DNA of 64,000 nucleotides, from the NCBI GenBank assembly GCA_964654995.1, contig CAZZKF010000003.1, positions 1 to 64,000 of the forward strand. Direction: 5' to 3'. The notes under the pieces are model-generated. The model saw only the letters and a list, made by a program, of their open reading frames with translations, was not told the origin of the DNA and made no database searches. The translations under genes and the position numbers were made by a program. Source of the DNA: CAZZKF01 sp964654995. GTDB taxonomy: Bacteria; Pseudomonadota; Alphaproteobacteria; CAZZKF01. Below, piece by piece: positions 49,899 through 59,170 of this stretch; position 1 is the stretch's first letter; each line of letters starts with the position of its first letter.

Positions 49899-50444
49899 GT
49901 GATCGCCGCCCTGACCGCCCTGAAAAACGCCATCGACGGCCTCAACCGCCGGGTCGGGCATGTGGTCTCATGGCTGGCCCTGTTTCTGGTGCTGGTCCAG
50001 TTCGTCATCGTCGTGCTGCGCTATGTGTTCGGCATCGGCTCGATCTGGCTGCAGGAATCGCTGCTGTATTCGCACGGCTTTCTGTTCACGCTGGCGGCCG
50101 GCTACACGCTGCTGCACGACGCCCATGTCCGGGTCGACGTGTTCTATCGCGAGGCCCGGCCAAAGACCAAGGCGATCGTCGATCTGTGCGGGGCGGTGGC
50201 CTTCCTGCTGCCCGTCTGCATCGTCATCTGGTGGCTGGGCTGGCCGTTCGTCGCCGCCTCCTGGGCGGTTCTCGAGGGCTCGCCCGAGACCAGCGGCATC
50301 CAGGGCGTTTATCTCCTGAAGACGGCGATCCTCGGCTTTGCCCTGCTGTTGGGCCTGCAAGCCGTTTCCATGGCGATCGGCGCCGGGCTCTATCTGGCCG
50401 GCCACGGCGAGCTGCCGGAAGCCGACGGCGTCGAGCCGGTGTAA
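49899..50444 (+). CDS. TRAP transporter small permease (DctQ type)
   Basis: 181 residues from a GTG at 49899 after CGAGGGAAGC. Four membrane helices are present, with the DctQ-family segment RYVFGIGSIWLQESLLYSHGFLFTLAAGYTLLHDAHVRVDVFY around 41-83. The small subunit supports the large permease and binding protein in a Na+-coupled secondary uptake system. It lies 30 bp after the binding-protein gene and 30 bp before the large permease. Confidence 0.92.
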   Translation: MIAALTALKNAIDGLNRRVGHVVSWLALFLVLVQFVIVVLRYVFGIGSIWLQESLLYSHGFLFTLAAGYTLLHDAHVRVDVFYREARPKTKAIVDLCGAVAFLLPVCIVIWWLGWPFVAASWAVLEGSPETSGIQGVYLLKTAILGFALLLGLQAVSMAIGAGLYLAGHGELPEADGVEPV

Positions 50445-50474
50445 AGCGGTTCAGGACAAGCGGAACGATCGCGC

Positions 50475-52049
50475 ATGGGGCTTCCCGAACTGCTTGATCT
50501 GTTGATGTTCGCGACCGCCTGTGTCTTCCTGCTGAGCGGTTTTCCGGTGGCCTTCACGCTCGGTGGCACGGCGCTGTTGTTCGCCGCTCTGGCGACCCTG
50601 CTTGGCGTTTTCGATGTCGCCTTCCTCACCGCCCTGCCGCACCGCATCTTCGGCACCATGACCAACGAGGTGCTGATTGCAGTGCCCTTGTTCGTGGTCA
50701 TGGGGGTGATGCTGGAACGCTCCAAGGTCGCCGAGGATCTGCTCGACAACATGGGGCGGCTGTTCGGCAAGCTGCGCGGCGGGCTGGGGATTTCAGTGTC
50801 CGTCGTCGGCGCGCTGCTGGCGGCGTCGACCGGCATCGTCGGCGCCACGGTGGTCACCATGGGCCTGATTTCGCTGCCCACCATGCTCAGGCGCGGTTAT
50901 GACCCGCGTCTTGCCTGCGGCTCGATCGCCGCTGCCGGGACGCTCGGTCAGATCATTCCGCCGTCGATTGTGCTGGTGCTGCTCGGCGACGTGCTGTCGT
51001 CGGCCTACCAGCAGGCGCAACTCGCCCAGGGGATTTTTTCGCCCGATACCATGTCGGTGGGCGATCTCTTTGCCGGCGCCCTGATCCCGGGCATCGGCCT
51101 CGTGGTGCTGTACATCCTCTATCAGATCGGCATGGCGATCTGGCGCCCCAAGACCTCGCCGGCGATCGAGCGCGAGCCCGGCGACGGGCCGGACAAGGGG
51201 CGGCTGCTGCGCCTGGCCCGCGCGCTGATAGCGCCTTTGGTGCTGATCGTCGCGGTGCTCGGCTCGATCCTTGCCGGCATCGCCACGCCAACCGAGGCGG
51301 CGGCCGTCGGTGCCGTCGGCGCGCTGATGCTGGCCGGGCAGCGGCTGGGCGCAGCCCGGCCGATCCCGGTGCTTGCCGGCGCCCTTGGCATGATCGCGCT
51401 GGTCATCCTGACGACGACGCTGGATCTGCGGCTCGGGCGCAATGTCGTGCCGCTTGCTGATCGCATCGGCATCGCGCTGGCGTTCATCGCCAGCGCCGCA
51501 GCCACATGGGGGATCGGGGCCAGCCTGCTGCGCACCTATCGCGCCGGCGTATTGGTTGCCGTGATGCGTTCGTCGACCCGGATCACCGCCATGGTGTTCG
51601 CCATCTTGATCGGCGCCGCGGTCTTTTCGCTGGTCTTCCGCGGGCTCGGCGGTGATGAAGCGGTGACCGACTTCCTCGCCAATCTGCCGGGCGGGCGGTT
51701 TGCCGCGGTCGCCCTGGTGATGGCGGTGATGTTCGTGCTCGGCTTCTTCCTCGACTTCATCGAGATCACCTTCGTGGTGGTCCCCATCGTTGCCCCGGCG
51801 CTGTTGATGATGGGCTTCGATCCGGTGTGGCTGGGCGTAATGATGGCGGTGAACTTACAGACCTCGTTCCTCACCCCGCCGTTCGGTTTTGCGCTGTTCT
51901 ACCTGCGCGGGGTGGCGCCCGACGGCGTGTCGACCGGCATGATCTACCGGGGCGTCGCGCCGTTCGTGGCGATTCAGCTCATCGCGCTGCTGCTGCTCAC
52001 CTTGATGCCGGGTCTCGCCACCTGGCTGCCGTCGATCGTCTTCGAATAA
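50475..52049 (+). CDS. TRAP transporter large permease (DctM type)
   Basis: 524 residues with about 13-14 helices. Family features are NEVLIAVPLFVVMGVMLERSKVAEDLLD (around 62-90), GALLAASTGIVGATVVTMGLISLP, GTLGQIIPPSIVLVLLGD and LQTSFLTPPFGFALFYLRGVAP. It is longer than typical DctM (about 430) because of an extra membrane stretch around 255-350, which is usual for the FcbT3/TakM subgroup. It forms the Na+-driven translocation channel with the upstream DctQ and TAT-exported binding protein. Confidence 0.93.
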   Translation: MGLPELLDLLMFATACVFLLSGFPVAFTLGGTALLFAALATLLGVFDVAFLTALPHRIFGTMTNEVLIAVPLFVVMGVMLERSKVAEDLLDNMGRLFGKLRGGLGISVSVVGALLAASTGIVGATVVTMGLISLPTMLRRGYDPRLACGSIAAAGTLGQIIPPSIVLVLLGDVLSSAYQQAQLAQGIFSPDTMSVGDLFAGALIPGIGLVVLYILYQIGMAIWRPKTSPAIEREPGDGPDKGRLLRLARALIAPLVLIVAVLGSILAGIATPTEAAAVGAVGALMLAGQRLGAARPIPVLAGALGMIALVILTTTLDLRLGRNVVPLADRIGIALAFIASAAATWGIGASLLRTYRAGVLVAVMRSSTRITAMVFAILIGAAVFSLVFRGLGGDEAVTDFLANLPGGRFAAVALVMAVMFVLGFFLDFIEITFVVVPIVAPALLMMGFDPVWLGVMMAVNLQTSFLTPPFGFALFYLRGVAPDGVSTGMIYRGVAPFVAIQLIALLLLTLMPGLATWLPSIVFE

Positions 52050-52087
52050 GCCCGCCGACGCCGGGGTCACGGTTTTTTCGCAAAATT

Positions 52088-52102
52088 TTAATCAAACGGT
52101 AA
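52088..52102 (+). promoter_or_regulatory. CtrA-like box upstream of a small ORF
   Basis: TTAA-tcaaacg-GTAA, followed by CC, fits the CtrA consensus TTAA-N7-TTAAC with a single mismatch. It lies in an AT-rich patch 58 bp before the small ORF at 52160. Confidence 0.4.
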
Positions 52103-52159
52103 CCGGCGTTTCCGAAACTGGGACATGGCTCCTCACAGATCCTTGGAGATCCGTGACCC

Positions 52160-52348
52160 ATGTTGTGGAAACGCGAACGCCCGGCAACCGCCGAAAGAAG
52201 CGACGTGATCGACGATCCGGTCGTGCGCCGGGTGCTCGAGGATGCCGGCGACGGCGTGCAAGACCTGCAGCCGCGTTTCACCCCGTTCGGGCGCGGGCCG
52301 GAACCTGAGATCCTGCGGGCGATCACCGCCGCCCGGTCGATCGCGTAG
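52160..52348 (+). CDS. Small hypothetical protein
   Basis: 62 residues, MLWKRERPATAERSDVIDDP to the Ile-Ala end. GGAG lies 11 bases before the ATG. It is charged, has no membrane segment or recognised domain, and its codon use fits the surrounding GC-rich genes. It stands in the gap between dctM and the convergent parC gene (19 bp from parC's stop). The CtrA-like site upstream and an apparently deliberate position suggest a real, possibly cell-cycle-regulated, gene. Confidence 0.5.
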   Translation: MLWKRERPATAERSDVIDDPVVRRVLEDAGDGVQDLQPRFTPFGRGPEPEILRAITAARSIA

Positions 52349-52367
52349 GGCGCCCTTCCCGCCTGAA

Positions 52368-54596
52368 CTACCCGGAAAACCGCCCCGATTTGGGGAAGCC
52401 CTTGGGCACCGCGCGCCCGGCGCCGCCGCGCCGCCCCAGCCAGTGATCGAGATCGGTGAGCGTGCGGGTGCGGCTGCCGGCCGGCCAGGTCAGCCCGTCG
52501 GCGCGCGAAAACACCGTGACATCGCGAATCGCGCCCTGGGCATAGCGTTGCAGGCGCACACCCTGGCCGCGGGTCATGGTCGGCATCTCGTCGAGGCCGA
52601 AGATCAGCATCTTGCGGTTGCTGCCGACCACCGCCACCATATCACCGTCCGCCGCCAGACAGGCAATCGCGCGGTCATGAATGCCGACGTTGAGCACCTG
52701 CTTGCCGTTGCGGGTTGCGGCGACGACCTTGTCGGCCTCGACGATGAAGCCCTTGCCGGCGGAACTCGCCACCAGCAGGCGGCTGCCGGGCCGAAAGACG
52801 GTCAGCGCGACGATCTTTTCCTCATTGCCGAGATCGATCATCAGGCGCACCGGTTCGCCCATGCCGCGCCCGCCCGGCAGCTTGTCGCAGGCGAGCGTGT
52901 AGAAGCGGCCGTTGGTGGCGAACAGCAAGAGCTTGTCGGTGGTCTGGGCATGCAGCCAGAAGCGGCCGCGGTCGCCATCCTTGTAGCGCACCTCGGTGCC
53001 GTTCTCGACATGGCCCTTGAGCGCCCGGATCCAGCCCTTTTCCGAACAGATCACGGTGATCGGCTCGCGCTCGATCATCGCTTCCAAGGGCACGACATTG
53101 GCGGCCGGGGCCTCGCCGAAGCCGGTGCGCCGGCGGCCCAGTTCGGTTTCGGGGCCGAACTGTTCGGCAATCGCCTTCAAGCCCCTGGCAATTTCGCGTT
53201 GCTGGCGCTTCTTGCTCTTCAAGAGCGCCTCAAGCGCCCGGGCCTCGGCCACCAGGCCTTCGTGCTCGGTGCGAATTTCAACCTCTTTCAGCTTGTTCAG
53301 CGCCCGCAACCGCATGTTCAGAATGGCGTCGGCCTGCACTTCCGAGAGCTCGAAGCGGGTCATCAGCTCAACCCTGGGCTCGTCCTCGAAGCGGACAATG
53401 CGGATCACTTCATCCAGATTGAGATAGGCGACCAGGAGCCCGTCGAGGACCTCGATGCGCTGTTCCACCTGGTCCAGCCGAAAGCGGCTGCGGCGCTGGA
53501 GCACGGCAAAGCGATGATCGAGAAAGGCCCGCAGGATCTCGGGCAAGGACATGACCCTAGGCGTCTGCTCGGCATCCAGAACGTTGAGATTGAGTGAGAT
53601 GCGGGTCTCGAGATCGGTCAGCCGATAGAGGCTTTCCATCAGCACCTCGGCGTCGACGGTGCGCGACTTGGGCTCCAGCACCAGGCGGATCTCGTCGGTC
53701 GACTCATCACGCACATCGGCCAGCAGCGTCACCTTGCGCGAGGTGATCAAGTCGGCGATCTTCTCGATCAGGCGCGACTTCTGCACCTGATAGGGGATTT
53801 CGGTGACCACGATCCGGTACTGGCCGCGGCCGGCCTTCTCGACCTGCCAGCGGGCCCGAAGCCGCAGACTGCCACGGCCCGTCTCGTAAGCCGCCATCAG
53901 GTTCTCGCGCGGCTCGACGATCACCCCGCCGGTGGGAAAGTCGGGCCCCGGCAAAAACGCCATCAGCTCGCGTGTGCCGGCATCCGGGTGGTCGAGCAGG
54001 TGGAGCAGCGCCTGGCAGATCTCGGCCGCATTGTGGGGCGGAATGCTGGTCGCCATGCCGACGGCGATGCCGGCGGCGCCATTGGCCAGCAGGTTGGGGA
54101 AATAGGCCGGAAAGACCACCGGCTCCAGCGCCTCGCCGTCATAGGTGGGGCGAAAATCGACGGTATCCTCGTCGATGTCCTGCAACAGAAGCTCGGCGAC
54201 AGGCGTGAGCCGGGCTTCCGTGTAGCGCATGGCAGCGGCGTTATCGCCGTCGATATTGCCGAAATTGCCCTGGCCGTCGATCAGCGGATAGCGGACCGAA
54301 AAATCCTGGGCAAGCCGCACCATGGCGTCATAGATCGCCTGATCGCCATGGGGATGAAACTTGCCCATGACATCGCCGACGACGCGGGCCGACTTCTTGA
54401 AGCCGGAACCGGGGTCGAGGCGCAATTGGCGCATGGCATAGAGCAGCCGGCGATGCACCGGCTTCAAGCCGTCGCGCACATCGGGCAGCGAGCGCGACAT
54501 GATGGTGGACAGCGCATACGACAGATAGCGCGTGCCCAGGGCCTGCGCGAACGCCACCTCCAGAACCTGGCCGGAGCCCTCGGATGCCTTGCTCAT
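52368..54596 (-). CDS. parC: DNA topoisomerase IV subunit A
   Basis: 742 residues from the ATG at 54596 (MSKASEGSGQ); a GTG at 54632 would overlap recO. The catalytic tyrosine is Y125 in AAAMRYTEARLT, and the winged-helix region has HPHGDQAIYDAMVRLAQDF. The C-terminal beta-propeller domain (about 490-742) lacks the GyrA box and carries MLIFGLDEMPTMTRGQGVRLQ. The residue at the E. coli Ser80 position is Gln86. ParC with ParE decatenates daughter chromosomes. It is 16 bp after recO. Confidence 0.96.
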   Translation of the reverse strand: MSKASEGSGQVLEVAFAQALGTRYLSYALSTIMSRSLPDVRDGLKPVHRRLLYAMRQLRLDPGSGFKKSARVVGDVMGKFHPHGDQAIYDAMVRLAQDFSVRYPLIDGQGNFGNIDGDNAAAMRYTEARLTPVAELLLQDIDEDTVDFRPTYDGEALEPVVFPAYFPNLLANGAAGIAVGMATSIPPHNAAEICQALLHLLDHPDAGTRELMAFLPGPDFPTGGVIVEPRENLMAAYETGRGSLRLRARWQVEKAGRGQYRIVVTEIPYQVQKSRLIEKIADLITSRKVTLLADVRDESTDEIRLVLEPKSRTVDAEVLMESLYRLTDLETRISLNLNVLDAEQTPRVMSLPEILRAFLDHRFAVLQRRSRFRLDQVEQRIEVLDGLLVAYLNLDEVIRIVRFEDEPRVELMTRFELSEVQADAILNMRLRALNKLKEVEIRTEHEGLVAEARALEALLKSKKRQQREIARGLKAIAEQFGPETELGRRRTGFGEAPAANVVPLEAMIEREPITVICSEKGWIRALKGHVENGTEVRYKDGDRGRFWLHAQTTDKLLLFATNGRFYTLACDKLPGGRGMGEPVRLMIDLGNEEKIVALTVFRPGSRLLVASSAGKGFIVEADKVVAATRNGKQVLNVGIHDRAIACLAADGDMVAVVGSNRKMLIFGLDEMPTMTRGQGVRLQRYAQGAIRDVTVFSRADGLTWPAGSRTRTLTDLDHWLGRRGGAGRAVPKGFPKSGRFSG

Positions 54597-54612
54597 GGCC
54601 CGAAATATAGCA

Positions 54613-55380
54613 TCAGTTTGCCTGATCGCCACAAGATATGGCGGATGCCGCGTCGATCCGGTCGGCCAGCCGCAGGCGCGCCGGCGGCAGCGCCTTGCCG
54701 TGAGGGCTCAGCAGATGATGGGCGAGGAAATGGCCGGTGAGCGCCAGCCCGGCAGCGATATCGGCCGGCGTCGGCGGCGGCGCCCCGGCGTCCCACAGGA
54801 AGGCGGGCAATGGCAGCAGGCGGTCGACATAGGGGCCGGCGGCTTGGCTGCACACCGCGCGCCCGGTCCTGGGAGAGACATAGGCCAGCCCGTCGGTCTG
54901 CCCGGTCACCGCGCAAGCCGAGAGGTCGAGCCCGAAGCCCATCTCAGAGAGCAGCCGCAGCTCCCAGCGGACATAGGCGGGGCCCCAGCGGGCAGCCGCG
55001 CCCTCGCTCGCCTCCAAGGCATCGAGCAGCTCGCGGGTGGCCTCGAACATGGCTTCATGCGGCTCGCGCTCGGGCATGGCAAGAGAGGCCAGCGCGCAGG
55101 CCGCATTGAGGGCGGCGAGCGGCCCCGGCATCGCCATCAGCACGGCGGCGCGCGAGGCTTCAAGCTCGATGGTGAAGCTGCCGAGATGCTCGGAGAGGCG
55201 CGCCCGCCAGCGGGCCGCAACCTCGTTGCCCGGCTGCAGGACGCCGCGCAGACGCCGCCCCACGCCGCCGCGCACCAGGCCGAGGTGGCGGCCGTGGTCA
55301 CGGGTCAGGAGCTCGGCAATGACACTGGTCTCGCCGTGGCGCCGGGTGCCCAAAACGATGCCGCGATCGGACCAGTCCAT
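54613..55380 (-). CDS. recO: DNA repair protein RecO
   Basis: 255 residues. The OB-fold N-terminus has WSDRGIVLGTRRHGETSVIAELLTRDHGRHLGLVRGG (about 3-39), and the helical domain has RWELRLLSEMGFGLDLSACAVTG with one of the usual zinc cysteines present. RecO anneals single strands and loads RecA in the RecFOR pathway. It follows era by 40 bp in the rnc-era-recO cluster. Confidence 0.94.
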   Translation of the reverse strand: MDWSDRGIVLGTRRHGETSVIAELLTRDHGRHLGLVRGGVGRRLRGVLQPGNEVAARWRARLSEHLGSFTIELEASRAAVLMAMPGPLAALNAACALASLAMPEREPHEAMFEATRELLDALEASEGAAARWGPAYVRWELRLLSEMGFGLDLSACAVTGQTDGLAYVSPRTGRAVCSQAAGPYVDRLLPLPAFLWDAGAPPPTPADIAAGLALTGHFLAHHLLSPHGKALPPARLRLADRIDAASAISCGDQAN

Positions 55381-55420
55381 GGTCCCCTACCTGCCACAAG
55401 CCGGGGCAGGCGCACCCCGG

Positions 55421-56353
55421 TCAGTCGACAAAGCCCAGCCCCATCTCGCGGTAGCGCTCGGGATCGTCGATCCAGTTGCGGCGCACCTTGACGTAGAGGA
55501 ACAGATGCACCTTGCGCCCCAGAATCTCCTCGAGCTCATGGCGCGCTGCCGCCCCGATGGCCTTGATGGTCGCCCCGCCCTTGCCGAGCACGATGCCCTT
55601 CTGGCTGTGGCGCTCGACATAGATCACCTGATCGATCCGGACGCTGCCGTCGCCGCGCTCTTCCCAGCTCTCGGTCTCGACCGTGGTGACATAGGGCAGT
55701 TCCTGATGCAGCCTCAGATAGATCTTTTCGCGGGTGATCTCGGCGGCCAGCAGACGCTCGGAAATATCGGTCAGTTGATCAGGGGGATAATGCCAGGGGC
55801 CGGGCGGCACGCTGTCGGCGAAGTAGCGCTTCAAATCCATCACCCCGTCGCCGGTCAGCGCCGAGATCATGAAGGTCTCGGTAAACACGCCGGTCCGGTT
55901 GAGCTCGTCGGCCAGCGCCAGCAGTTGCGGGCGCTTGACCAGATCGATTTTGTTCAAGACCAGAATCGCCTTGAAATCCTGTTCGGTCAGGCCGTCGATG
56001 ATGCGCCGGTCGTCTTCCTGAATGCCGTGGGCGGCATCGATCAGCACGGCACGGATGTCGGCGCCGCCGGCCGCCGCCCAGGCGGCTGCCACCATCGCCC
56101 GGTCGAGGCGCCGGCGCGGGCGAAAGATGCCTGGCGTGTCGATGAACACGAGCTGGGCCGAATCAAAAACGGTGACGCCGGTGATCCGGGTGCGGGTGGT
56201 CTGGACCTTGTGGGTGACGATCGACACCTTGGAGCCGATCAGCGCATTGAGCAGCGTCGACTTGCCGGCATTCGGCGCACCCAGGATGGCGATGAAACCG
56301 CAGCGCGGCGGCGCCTTGTCGTCCGCCGGGGTGCGCGCGCGGTTTTCAGTCAT
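55421..56353 (-). CDS. era: GTPase Era
   Basis: 310 residues from the ATG at 56353. The GTPase motifs are GAPNAGKST (25-33), TTRTRITG, DTPG and NKID. The C-terminal KH domain (about 230-305) includes GIVLGKGGATIKAIG. Era binds 16S rRNA 3' ends and matures the 30S subunit. Its start overlaps the end of rnc by 8 bp, coupling RNase III and Era as in most proteobacteria. Confidence 0.97.
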   Translation of the reverse strand: MTENRARTPADDKAPPRCGFIAILGAPNAGKSTLLNALIGSKVSIVTHKVQTTRTRITGVTVFDSAQLVFIDTPGIFRPRRRLDRAMVAAAWAAAGGADIRAVLIDAAHGIQEDDRRIIDGLTEQDFKAILVLNKIDLVKRPQLLALADELNRTGVFTETFMISALTGDGVMDLKRYFADSVPPGPWHYPPDQLTDISERLLAAEITREKIYLRLHQELPYVTTVETESWEERGDGSVRIDQVIYVERHSQKGIVLGKGGATIKAIGAAARHELEEILGRKVHLFLYVKVRRNWIDDPERYREMGLGFVD

Positions 56354-57047
56354 TGCCGTCACCCCGTTCGTCATCCGCCTCGCCCTGGCAGCGGGCCAGC
56401 AGCCTGGCGGCGGCCCGCTGTTCGGCCTGCTGCTTGGAGCGGCCGCGGCCGCGGGCCGTGCCGGCACCATCGAGGCGCACCTCGATGGTGAACAGCGGCG
56501 CATGATCCGGGCCTTCGCGGGCCACCATTTCATATTCGGGTGGCGCCATGCCGCGCGCCGCTGCCCATTCCTGCAGCGCCGACTTGGCATCCACCGGCAC
56601 CGCCTCCTGCTCCGAGATCAGCGCCCCCCAGTAGCGGTCGATAAAGCGTTCCGCGGCTTCCAGCCCGCCATCCAGATACAGGGCGGCGATCACCGCTTCG
56701 CAGACGTCGGCGAGAATGCCGGATTTTTCCCGCCCGCCGCTTTCCGCCTCGCCGCGCGACAGACGGATATGCGGGGCAAGGCCAGCCTCAGCCGCAATCC
56801 GGGCCAGGGTTTTCTTGCGCACCAGGGCGTTGAAGCGGCGCGCCAGAGTGCCTTCGTCGTCATCGGGAAAGGCGGCCAGAAGCCGCGCCGCGATGATCAT
56901 GCCGAGCACCCGGTCGCCGAGGAATTCGAGGCGCTGGTAGCTCGCCTCCCCTTCCCGGCTGGGATGGGTCAGCGCCTCGCGCAGCCAGTCGTCGTGCCGG
57001 AACCGGTGACCCAGGGTTGCGGCAAGATCGCTCAGAGGTTCGGCCAT
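56346..57047 (-). CDS. rnc: Ribonuclease III
   Basis: 233 residues. The catalytic signature is RLEFLGDRVLGM (46-57 region), with the second Asp/Glu in ADVCEAVIAALYLDGG. A dsRNA-binding domain occupies the C-terminal 75 residues (PPEYEMVAREGPDHAPLFTIEV, RGRGRSKQQAEQRAAARLL). It cleaves rRNA precursors and structured mRNA. It follows lepB by 24 bp. Confidence 0.97.
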   Translation of the reverse strand: MAEPLSDLAATLGHRFRHDDWLREALTHPSREGEASYQRLEFLGDRVLGMIIAARLLAAFPDDDEGTLARRFNALVRKKTLARIAAEAGLAPHIRLSRGEAESGGREKSGILADVCEAVIAALYLDGGLEAAERFIDRYWGALISEQEAVPVDAKSALQEWAAARGMAPPEYEMVAREGPDHAPLFTIEVRLDGAGTARGRGRSKQQAEQRAAARLLARCQGEADDERGDGND

Positions 57048-57071
57048 GTCCGGGGCCTCAGGGACACACGG

Positions 57072-57881
57072 TCAGTGCAGGCGGGTGAAAAAGCGCTCGA
57101 ACCGGGCCGCCGGAATCCATCGCCAGAACTGCCATTTGGCGGCCGTGCCGTCGGTCGAGAAAAACAGGATCTCGGCCCGCCCCACCAGGTTTTCCGCCGG
57201 GATATAGCCAACGCCGCTGTTGGCCACCCGGCTGTCGGCGGAATTGTCGCGATTGTCACCCATGGCGAAATAATGCCCGGCGGGCACCACGAACACACCC
57301 GTGTTATCGACCGGGCGCGGCCCCATGTCGAGGGTCATGTAGCTCACCCCGTTGGGCAGGGTCTCGCGATACTGGGCATAGCGCCGGAGATTGCCGAAGC
57401 GGTCGCGGTAGACGAAATCCTCGACCCGGACGCGCTTGACCGGCTGGCCGTTGATGTACAGCACGCCATCGATCATCTGCAGGCGGTCGCCGGGCAGCCC
57501 GACGATGCGCTTGATGTAATCGGTGCGATTGTCCGCCGGCAGTTTGAAAACCACGATATCGCCGCGTTCCACCGGCTGGGCGAAGATCCGGCCCTTGATC
57601 AGCGGCAGGCTGAAGGGCAGCGAATGGCGGCTGTATCCATAGGCATATTTGGACACGAACAGATAGTCGCCGACCATCAGCGTCGGCAGCATCGATTCGG
57701 ACGGGATGTTGAACGGCTCGAACGCGAAACTTCGGATGACCACCGCGATGAGGACCGCATAGACGATCGTCTTGACGGTCTCGACCCAGGTGTCGGGTTG
57801 CTCGGCTTTTGCCGCCTTGGCGGCTGCCGCCGGCTTGCCGCCCTTCACATCCTTGTCGCCAAGTCGATCGTTGCTGGTCAT
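57072..57881 (-). CDS. lepB: Signal peptidase I
   Basis: 269 residues from the ATG at 57881. A lysine/alanine-rich head is followed by one membrane helix (38-52), then the catalytic Ser63 in IPSESMLPTL and the general-base Lys in DYIKRIVGLPGD. The box VPAGHYFAMGDNRDNSADSR is also present. It removes signal peptides at the periplasmic face. It is 67 bp after acpS. Confidence 0.97.
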   Translation of the reverse strand: MTSNDRLGDKDVKGGKPAAAAKAAKAEQPDTWVETVKTIVYAVLIAVVIRSFAFEPFNIPSESMLPTLMVGDYLFVSKYAYGYSRHSLPFSLPLIKGRIFAQPVERGDIVVFKLPADNRTDYIKRIVGLPGDRLQMIDGVLYINGQPVKRVRVEDFVYRDRFGNLRRYAQYRETLPNGVSYMTLDMGPRPVDNTGVFVVPAGHYFAMGDNRDNSADSRVANSGVGYIPAENLVGRAEILFFSTDGTAAKWQFWRWIPAARFERFFTRLH

Positions 57882-57948
57882 AGTTCTTTCCGTCTGGACG
57901 CCGCACCACCGGGCCCGGCGGACATAAAGGAGGCTTGCCGCGGTGCTG

Positions 57949-58401
57949 TCAAGCCTGCACCGATCCGCGGCCGTTCCCGGAGACCGGCGATCCATCACCC
58001 GCCGCCAGCGGCTCGGCGGTGATGATGACGATCGCCTGGGCCAGCGGATGGTCGTCGGTAAGCGTGAGGTGAATGCGTGGGCGATGCCCCGGCGGGGTGA
58101 TCTCGTGCAGGCGCGCAAGCGCGCCGCCGGTGAGCTCCATGGTCGGCCGGCCGCCGGGCTCGTTCACCACGCCCAGGTCGCGCCAGAAGACGCCCTTGCG
58201 AAAACCGGTGCCAAGCGCCTTGGCGCAGGCCTCCTTGGCGGCGAAACGCTTGGCATAGCTGGCGGCGCGGTTGGCCCGGCGCTCCGATTTTTCCCGCTCG
58301 ATATCGGTGAAGACACGGGCGATGAAGCGCTCGCCGAACCGGTCGAGGCTGTTCTCGATGCGGCGGATATCGATAATGTCGTTGCCCAGCCCGATGATCA
58401 T
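57949..58401 (-). CDS. acpS: Holo-[acyl-carrier-protein] synthase
   Basis: 150 residues from the ATG at 58401. Diagnostic segments are IIGLGNDIIDIRRIE with the metal-binding Asp and FAAKEACAKALGTGF with the Glu/Lys pair. AcpS attaches 4'-phosphopantetheine to ACP, providing the substrate carrier for the FabH of this window. The last ~15 residues (after AGDGS) extend the usual length. It is 4 bp after pdxJ. Confidence 0.95.
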   Translation of the reverse strand: MIIGLGNDIIDIRRIENSLDRFGERFIARVFTDIEREKSERRANRAASYAKRFAAKEACAKALGTGFRKGVFWRDLGVVNEPGGRPTMELTGGALARLHEITPPGHRPRIHLTLTDDHPLAQAIVIITAEPLAAGDGSPVSGNGRGSVQA

Positions 58402-58405
58402 GCCG

Positions 58406-59170
58406 TTAGCCGTCGCCAACGCCGGCCCGGGCGCGATGCGCATCCATCTGGCGGCGCATCTCGACAATCGCCGCCTCCAGCCCGACAAACACCGCCTCGC
58501 CGATCAGGAAATGGCCGATGTTGAGCTCGACGATCTGCGGGATCGCCGCCACCGGCCCGACGGTCTCGTAATCGAGGCCGTGACCGGCATGGCATTCCAG
58601 GCCCAGCTCGACGGCGAGGCGAGCCGCCGCCTGCAAGCGGGCAAGCTCGGCTGCACGCGCCGCGCCCTCGGCCTCGACATAGGTGCCGGTATGAAGCTCC
58701 ACCGCCGGCGCCCCGACGTCGGCCGCGGCGCGAAGCTGGGCTTCGTCCGGATCGATGAACAGGGCAACGCGGATGCCGGCGCCTGACAGCCGGGCCACGG
58801 CCTGCCCGATCTGGTCGCGGGCCGCGGCGACATCCAGCCCGCCTTCGGTGGTCAGTTCCTGGCGGCGTTCGGGGACCAGACAGCAGGCATGCGGGCGATG
58901 GCGGCAGGCAATCGCGATCATCTCCGGCGTTGCCGCCATCTCGAGGTTGAGCGGCAGGTCGATCTCGGTCATCAGCCGGGCGATATCATCGTCGACGATA
59001 TGGCGGCGATCCTCGCGCAGATGCGCGGTAATGCCGTCGGCCCTGGCCCTGGCAGCAATCCGGGCGCCGCGCAGGGGATCGGGATGGCGGCCGCCGCGGG
59101 CGTTGCGCAGCGTTGCAATGTGATCGATGTTGACGCCCAGGCGCAGAGGCGCAATCGCGGTCGTGGTCAT
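58406..59170 (-). CDS. pdxJ: Pyridoxine 5'-phosphate synthase
   Basis: 254 residues from the ATG at 59170. The TIM barrel has LGVNIDHIATLRNARGGRHPDP, HLREDRRHI (with catalytic residues), LPLNLEMAAT, VALFIDPDE and LECHAGHGLDYET. It makes PNP from deoxyxylulose-5-phosphate and aminoacetone-phosphate. PLP is needed by GlyA, HemA and the aminotransferase in this window. The start overlaps the DUF2062 gene stop by 4 bp. Confidence 0.97.
   Translation of the reverse strand: MTTTAIAPLRLGVNIDHIATLRNARGGRHPDPLRGARIAARARADGITAHLREDRRHIVDDDIARLMTEIDLPLNLEMAATPEMIAIACRHRPHACCLVPERRQELTTEGGLDVAAARDQIGQAVARLSGAGIRVALFIDPDEAQLRAAADVGAPAVELHTGTYVEAEGAARAAELARLQAAARLAVELGLECHAGHGLDYETVGPVAAIPQIVELNIGHFLIGEAVFVGLEAAIVEMRRQMDAHRARAGVGDG

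Noticed and set aside
52050..52075. GC-rich stretch with TTTTTT after dctM as a terminator
   Set aside because: The best stem is only about 4 bp, too weak to call.
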